Origin: Novipirellula artificiosorum
GTDB lineage: Bacteria > Planctomycetota > Planctomycetia > Pirellulales > Pirellulaceae
DNA: 64,000 bases
Direction of reading: 5' to 3'
NCBI RefSeq assembly: GCF_007860135.1
Contig: NZ_SJPV01000010.1
Span: 174,005 to 238,004, forward strand
Every line of letters begins with the position of its first letter. Within the stretch, counting starts at the first letter, position 1. Both the position numbers and the translations under genes were made by a program. This document shows, one piece after another, positions 60,901 through 64,000 of the stretch. The notes under the pieces were generated by a model. That model ran no database searches. It saw nothing but the letters and a program-made list of their open reading frames with translations, and was not told the DNA's origin.

Positions 60901-62679
60901 ATCGATCAGCGGCGTGTCACTGAAACTGACGAAACTCGGTAAGGACTGCTCGTCGTCTAGTATCGTAATCGTCGTCGTTTGCTGCGAACCAAGATCGGCG
61001 TTCACCGCGTTGCGGATCGTCAACTGAAACGTCTCGGGGCCTTCTTCAACGGTGTCATCAAGGATCGGAATCCGAACCTCCGCCGTACGTTGGCCTGCTG
61101 CGAAGTTGGCAACGCCGCTGCGAGAAGAATAGTCGTCGCCAGCCCGCGCCGATTGGTTCGAGGTCTCATATTCGACCGACGCCGTTTCGCTGGCATTGCC
61201 CGTACGAACAAGCTTCACGACCGCTTCGCCACCCGTTTCGCTTACCGTCACTTGGGAAGCATCAAGGTTGATCGTCGCCGGGCCACTATTGCCCGGATCG
61301 GCCGTGTCCATCGACCATGACAAAATCCGGTGTGCATTGGGACGGTCGAAGTCGGCCGCGGTGAAGCCAGCGTACATCTGGTTGCCAACAATCTGGTCCA
61401 ATTGCAACGTCGTCGACAAAATCGCCTGCGCCGGTTTGTTCGAGCTGTTCGAAAGGTACACCGTCAACTGATCCGACTCGCCGTTGTAGTCGACCCAAGC
61501 GTGGTAGGTGCCGCCATCATTCAAATCGAATGGCGAATAGGCTTGAACCAGATGATTCTGAGGAACGCCGTTGATCACAACGCCGACCTCATCTTTGTAC
61601 TTGTCCGTTGAGTTGAACCAAGTGTCAAACTCAATCGCGACGCTGTTGCCGATCCCGCCATAGCCAATATCGAACCCGCCGCTACCGATCGCACCGCTGC
61701 CAGAGGGCGAATTCTGCAGCACAAACACCAACCCGTCCGCACCACCAGCACCCCAGCCGCCAGCCATCTCGAAACTGAAGCTCGATTGGAACGAACTGTT
61801 GCTGTCGACTGCGATTGGATCGGTAAAGAATGCGGACCCCGTTTGGTAGGTCTCCTCCGACGTCAGCTGAAGTTTATCTCCGCTGATCGATGCATCGCCA
61901 TTTAGATCGAAAGGGTCTGTGGAGGCGAAACTGTTGAAGCTAAAATTGGATTCGGTGCCGGTGATGGGGAGTGTATGCTGATATCGAGCCATGACTGTTG
62001 CTTGAAATGCCAGTCCAGACTCAATACGTCCGATCGCCTTTTCCAACTCCCAATTCCCTCCTTGCGAACGCGATCCTGTGGTGTCGATCGACGCCGCCAC
62101 ATCGGCGCCGGTTAATTCGGCAACCGCACTCAGTAACGCGTCGCCTGACGATCCCGCACCAACGCTGCATCCATACAATAAAATGTCTGCGTTTGGGGCA
62201 AGGGCAAAGGACCATTTTGCGATTTCGGCACCGCGGTCGCGAATGACTGTCGAATCGATCGTTTCGCCCGACAATCTCAATCGGCCTGCATCTCCGTGGG
62301 AAACGATATGGATGGAAGCGACATCTTGGCGCTTCGCCAACGTCTCGCTGATCTGGGTGATCGCGTCTCGGTTGGCAGCGAGTAAAATCACTTCGGCATT
62401 CTCGGCGAACTCATTCAACAAGTCCGAGTCTTCGATTTCGCTGTCAAGGAATAAGATGCCGGCAGCAGAATCCGTGGCTTGCGTTTCCGCATGTGTATTC
62501 GTTGTGGAGGTTGCTGCGGGCCCGATTTCGACGAAATTGGCAACCGCCTCCGTCGCCACCCCAGCGTCCGCCGCCAGCATCAAACGGGGCTCGAGTGCCG
62601 ACAACGTCCATGAAATGCGCTCTCTGCGCCCCGCCGCTTTGTTGCTGGCGAACCGACGACGACGTTTTGCGGGAAGCAT
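57985..62679 (-). CDS. Giant LEPR-motif surface protein: DUF4347, lectin/Calx-beta repeats, sugar-dehydrogenase-like end
   Basis: A 1564-residue protein. The N-terminus is basic and then carries SALEPRLMLAADAG (residues about 28-41), the planctomycete LEPR-type sorting motif. A DUF4347 domain follows (about 74-232, with ASIHIVSHGDAGRLRLSG). Then three L-type lectin-like modules (about 247-460, 582-795 and 916-1128; hallmark GGADGLVFVLQNSPSG and AIEFDTW), the first two each followed by a Calx-beta domain (DDYSSRSGVA, ending TITILDDEQ). The C-terminal part (about 1139-1564) resembles a glucose/sorbosone-dehydrogenase beta-propeller (FNQPTAIAWSADGRNMYVSE, GLLDVAVHPD, VYQLGLRNPFRFAID). Secretion and glycan binding are inferred. 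It ends next to repeat copy C. Confidence 0.85.
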   Translation of the reverse strand: MLPAKRRRRFASNKAAGRRERISWTLSALEPRLMLAADAGVATEAVANFVEIGPAATSTTNTHAETQATDSAAGILFLDSEIEDSDLLNEFAENAEVILLAANRDAITQISETLAKRQDVASIHIVSHGDAGRLRLSGETIDSTVIRDRGAEIAKWSFALAPNADILLYGCSVGAGSSGDALLSAVAELTGADVAASIDTTGSRSQGGNWELEKAIGRIESGLAFQATVMARYQHTLPITGTESNFSFNSFASTDPFDLNGDASISGDKLQLTSEETYQTGSAFFTDPIAVDSNSSFQSSFSFEMAGGWGAGGADGLVFVLQNSPSGSGAIGSGGFDIGYGGIGNSVAIEFDTWFNSTDKYKDEVGVVINGVPQNHLVQAYSPFDLNDGGTYHAWVDYNGESDQLTVYLSNSSNKPAQAILSTTLQLDQIVGNQMYAGFTAADFDRPNAHRILSWSMDTADPGNSGPATINLDASQVTVSETGGEAVVKLVRTGNASETASVEYETSNQSARAGDDYSSRSGVANFAAGQRTAEVRIPILDDTVEEGPETFQLTIRNAVNADLGSQQTTTITILDDEQSLPSFVSFSDTPLIDLNGGASITGGKLQLTSEATYQTGSAFFMDPIEVTSNSSFQSSFSFEMAGGWGAGGADGLVFVLQNSPSGSGAIGSGGFDIGYGGIGNSVAIEFDTWFNSTDKYKDEVGVVINGVPQNHLVQAYSPFDLNDGGTYHAWVDYNGESDQLTVYLSNSSNKPAQAILSTTLQLDQIVGNQMYAGFTAADFDRPNAHRVLSWSMDTADPNNAGPATFKLDTVQVTVSETVGEAVLRIMRTGDASEIGSINYQTYDQSAVSGDDYSSRSGVAYFAEGQRVAEVRIPILDDDLEEGVETFSITIDNPVNAELGAPRTTTITVLDDEQNLPSFTNFNNGAMIDVNGGATVTGGKLQLTSEATYQTGSAFFTEPIDVTSDSSFQTSFSFEMTGGWGAGGADGLVFVLQNSPSGSGAIGGGGFDIGYGGIGNSVAIEFDTWLNETDKFKDEIAVVVNGVPQNHLVQSRSPFDLNDGGVYHAWVDYNGVSDSLAVYLSDSAEKPTLAAMKTTVSLDQIVGTQMYAGFTAADFDRPNAHRILSWWMDTEAPALDPPVLPSGEIQTEIVQGGFNQPTAIAWSADGRNMYVSEKGGLVKVMRDGVLVSTPVIDISAIVNNFSDRGLLDVAVHPDLENQPYMYVLYTYDPPEVWNYVGNQFAGPDATGNRAGRLVRYTLDASTNYTSVIAGSEFVMMGTASTWNNFNAFTNSVTDMAEPPAGQYPDGSYLRDFINSDSTTHSIASLEFAPDGALMVSIGDGGSYNQMDPRVVRVQDIDSLSGKILRIDPVTGQGLSDNPFYNGDGDANRSKVYQLGLRNPFRFAIDDVTGRLFIGDVGWTRWEEINTADPGANFGWPYFEGGQGVNIVTPGGYINLPAGQQFVANGAQAEPAIIALSHTADGIDAVVMGDVIRGGDLGLLFEGDILFNSLGQGVVRRASVNAEGQVTDVSVFTTGAQYVVDMRQGPDGEMYFVDLLDGQIGRWTVV
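59270..61942 (-). repeat. 1005-bp in-frame tandem duplications inside the LEPR gene
   Basis: The same sequence recurs at a spacing of exactly 1005 bp: for example CATGACAAAA at 59306, 60311 and 61316. The unit holds a lectin-like module plus a Calx-beta domain. The two 5' units of the gene (about 60300-60860 and 61305-61865) differ at only about 2-3% of positions, far less than either differs from the third (about 59300-59860). This points to a recent duplication or gene conversion between units 1 and 2. Confidence 0.85.
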
Positions 62680-62764
62680 TCGAATTCACTCCAAAAAACC
62701 GATGATGGACCAATTGATGGTCACAATGGAGCAGCATTGACAGCTCCACCGAAAATGACGAATT

Positions 62765-62776
62765 GTACACGTGTAC
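62765..62776. promoter_or_regulatory. Perfect 12-bp palindrome in the divergent intergenic region
   Basis: GTACACGTGTAC is a perfect palindrome, 86 bases upstream of the LEPR start (minus strand) and 182 bases upstream of the mutase start (plus strand). It could be an operator shared by the divergent genes. Only one copy was seen, so chance cannot be excluded. Confidence 0.3.
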
Positions 62777-62957
62777 TGCATCCGAGCATTCATACAACTT
62801 TGCCGAATCAGAAAAGTCAAGTTATTTGTTGAAGCTGCTGGAGTGATCCCGTCGATTCAACTGATACAAACCGCACACTCGGGCTGATCCGAAGTGCCAA
62901 GTCGTCGCAGAAGACAAGAATTCGCCCGATAACGGATGTAGGGAGTTCGAGAAGCGG

Positions 62958-64000
62958 ATGTATGACTATGTGATCGTTGGAGCCGGACTGTTCGGATCGG
63001 TGTTCGCCCGGCAAATGACTGATGCAGGGGCCAAATGCTTGATCATCGAAAAGCGCAATCATATTGGTGGCAATTGCTATTCCGCCAACCTGGGCGGTAT
63101 CCACGTTCACCGCTATGGACCCCACATCTTTCACACCAATGACGACGCTGTATGGCAATACGTCAATCGCTTTGCACGCTTCAGCAGGTTCAGCTATCGT
63201 CCCAAGGTGAATTTCCGCGGGGAGCTGTACTCCTTCCCAATCAATTTGAATACACTCCATCAACTGTGGGGCGTCACAACACCCCAGCAGGCCAAGGAAC
63301 GGCTGGAGGCGGAACGGGTTAAGATCGAGCAACCGGCGAACTTGGAACAATGGGCGTTGTCTCAAGTCGGGCGTGAGCTCTACGAGACGTTTGTGTACGG
63401 CTACACCAAGAAGCAATGGGGCCGCGAACCGAGCGAATTACCCTGCTCCATCATCCGCAGGCTGCCCATTCGGTTGACATGGAACGACGACTATTTCAAC
63501 GATCGCTACTGTGGCATCCCCGAGGGCGGCTATACGAAGCTTTTCGAGTCGATGCTGCAAGGGATTCCTGTCGAAACGGAAGTGGATTTTCTTTCCGATC
63601 GATGCCGGTTCGAGTCGATGGGAAAGTCCATTGTTTATACCGGCCCCCTTGACCGGTTGTTTGATTATGAACTGGGGGCCAGCGATTGGCGAGGCTTACG
63701 TTTCAAGCATCAATTGATCAGCCAACCTGATTATCAAGGCGTCGCGGCCGTCAACTACACCGATGCCGAGACACCCTACACGCGATGTATCGAGCACAAG
63801 CATTTTGAACCGCTTGAATGCGACCACACCGTCGTGACTCGCGAGTATCCCGCAGATTGGTCGGTGGGGGACGAAATGTATTATCCGGTCAACAATGACG
63901 CCGGCGAAGCTTTACAAAAACGTTACGCTGCAAAGTTGCCCAAGAACTACCTCATCGGCGGTCGCTTGGCAACGTATCGCTACTTCGACATGCACCAAGT
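62958..64000 (+). CDS. glf: UDP-galactopyranose mutase (3' end beyond the window)
   Basis: An open frame of 347 codons running to the end of the window. It opens MYDYVIVGAGLFGSVFARQ, an FAD-binding Rossmann motif, then NHIGGNCYS, and the family block IHVHRYGPHIFHTN with the conserved His residues. Later come SFPINLNTL, FVYGYTKKQWG and, near the break, GGRLATYRYFDM, all diagnostic of Glf. Glf turns UDP-galactopyranose into UDP-galactofuranose for cell-surface glycans. Typical length is about 370-380 residues, so only about 25-35 residues are missing. It is divergent from the LEPR protein, which also concerns the cell surface. Confidence 0.93.
   Translation, partial: MYDYVIVGAGLFGSVFARQMTDAGAKCLIIEKRNHIGGNCYSANLGGIHVHRYGPHIFHTNDDAVWQYVNRFARFSRFSYRPKVNFRGELYSFPINLNTLHQLWGVTTPQQAKERLEAERVKIEQPANLEQWALSQVGRELYETFVYGYTKKQWGREPSELPCSIIRRLPIRLTWNDDYFNDRYCGIPEGGYTKLFESMLQGIPVETEVDFLSDRCRFESMGKSIVYTGPLDRLFDYELGASDWRGLRFKHQLISQPDYQGVAAVNYTDAETPYTRCIEHKHFEPLECDHTVVTREYPADWSVGDEMYYPVNNDAGEALQKRYAAKLPKNYLIGGRLATYRYFDMHQ

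Overview
The window looks like chromosomal DNA of a planctomycete, most likely a Pirellulaceae member (Rhodopirellula/Rubripirellula-type). This is inferred from family knowledge, not from a search. The supporting features are a giant surface protein with the planctomycete LEPR-type N-terminal motif (57985-62679, minus), a small secreted protein ending in a Y-T-Q-W tail (470-1063), a Lys-rich histone-H1-like protein with a conserved planctomycete-like N-terminus (41494-41802), an archaeal/eukaryote-type prolyl-tRNA synthetase, and a groEL-groES-groEL-dnaJ-grpE locus. Genes are mostly in short, scattered operons on both strands, with many weak or absent Shine-Dalgarno sites and several GTG/TTG starts.

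Layout. 1-4744: end of a dispersed repeat (copy A), a small secreted protein, rsmD, a large heparinase II/III-like lyase, and repeat copy B. 4745-9976 (minus): a run of histidine kinase, DUF423 protein, pyrB, a catalytically dead dihydroorotase-like gene (pyrX/pyrC') one base from pyrB, and an FAH-family enzyme. A seven-copy 16-bp tandem array lies upstream of the kinase. 10485-20881: valS, a zinc-ribbon membrane protein, a secreted cyclophilin, tRNA-Pro(UGG) with terminator, transketolase, a Ser/Thr kinase and an inositol-monophosphatase-like gene. 21052-26258: a compact four-gene cluster (asparagine-synthetase-like ligase without the glutaminase Cys, radical SAM enzyme, FAD halogenase/reductase-like oxidoreductase, 3-hydroxyacyl-CoA dehydrogenase-like protein). 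It looks like a small uncharacterised biosynthetic pathway. 26576-32373: chaperone locus. 32478-35443: isolated flgD-flgE pair with an enlarged hook protein. 35558-46925: proS, surE, guaA, an ABC-F ATPase (EttA-like), the Lys-rich protein, a 1351-residue orphan and a TIM-barrel isomerase. 46994-54283 (minus): a LysR regulator followed by gltB and gltD. 54410-57017: small membrane protein and uvrB. 57152-57844: repeat copy C, the only complete copy. 57985-64000: the LEPR lectin/Calx-beta/sugar-dehydrogenase-like protein and, divergently, a UDP-galactopyranose mutase cut by the window end.

How the genes work together. The catalytic ATCase and the degenerate DHOase subunit probably form one pyrimidine-pathway complex. 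The LysR regulator and gltBD form a nitrogen-assimilation unit. DnaK's co-chaperones (DnaJ, GrpE) sit beside two differentiated chaperonins sharing one GroES.

Most unusual items: (1) a palindrome-rich, non-coding, modular repeat with 24-bp terminal inverted repeats, present in three partly different forms; (2) the four-gene cluster at 21-26 kb; (3) the pseudo-dihydroorotase; (4) the 16-bp tandem array at the kinase start; (5) 1005-bp in-frame tandem duplications in the lectin protein, two of them nearly identical at DNA level. No CRISPR array, prophage, transposase or rRNA gene was seen.
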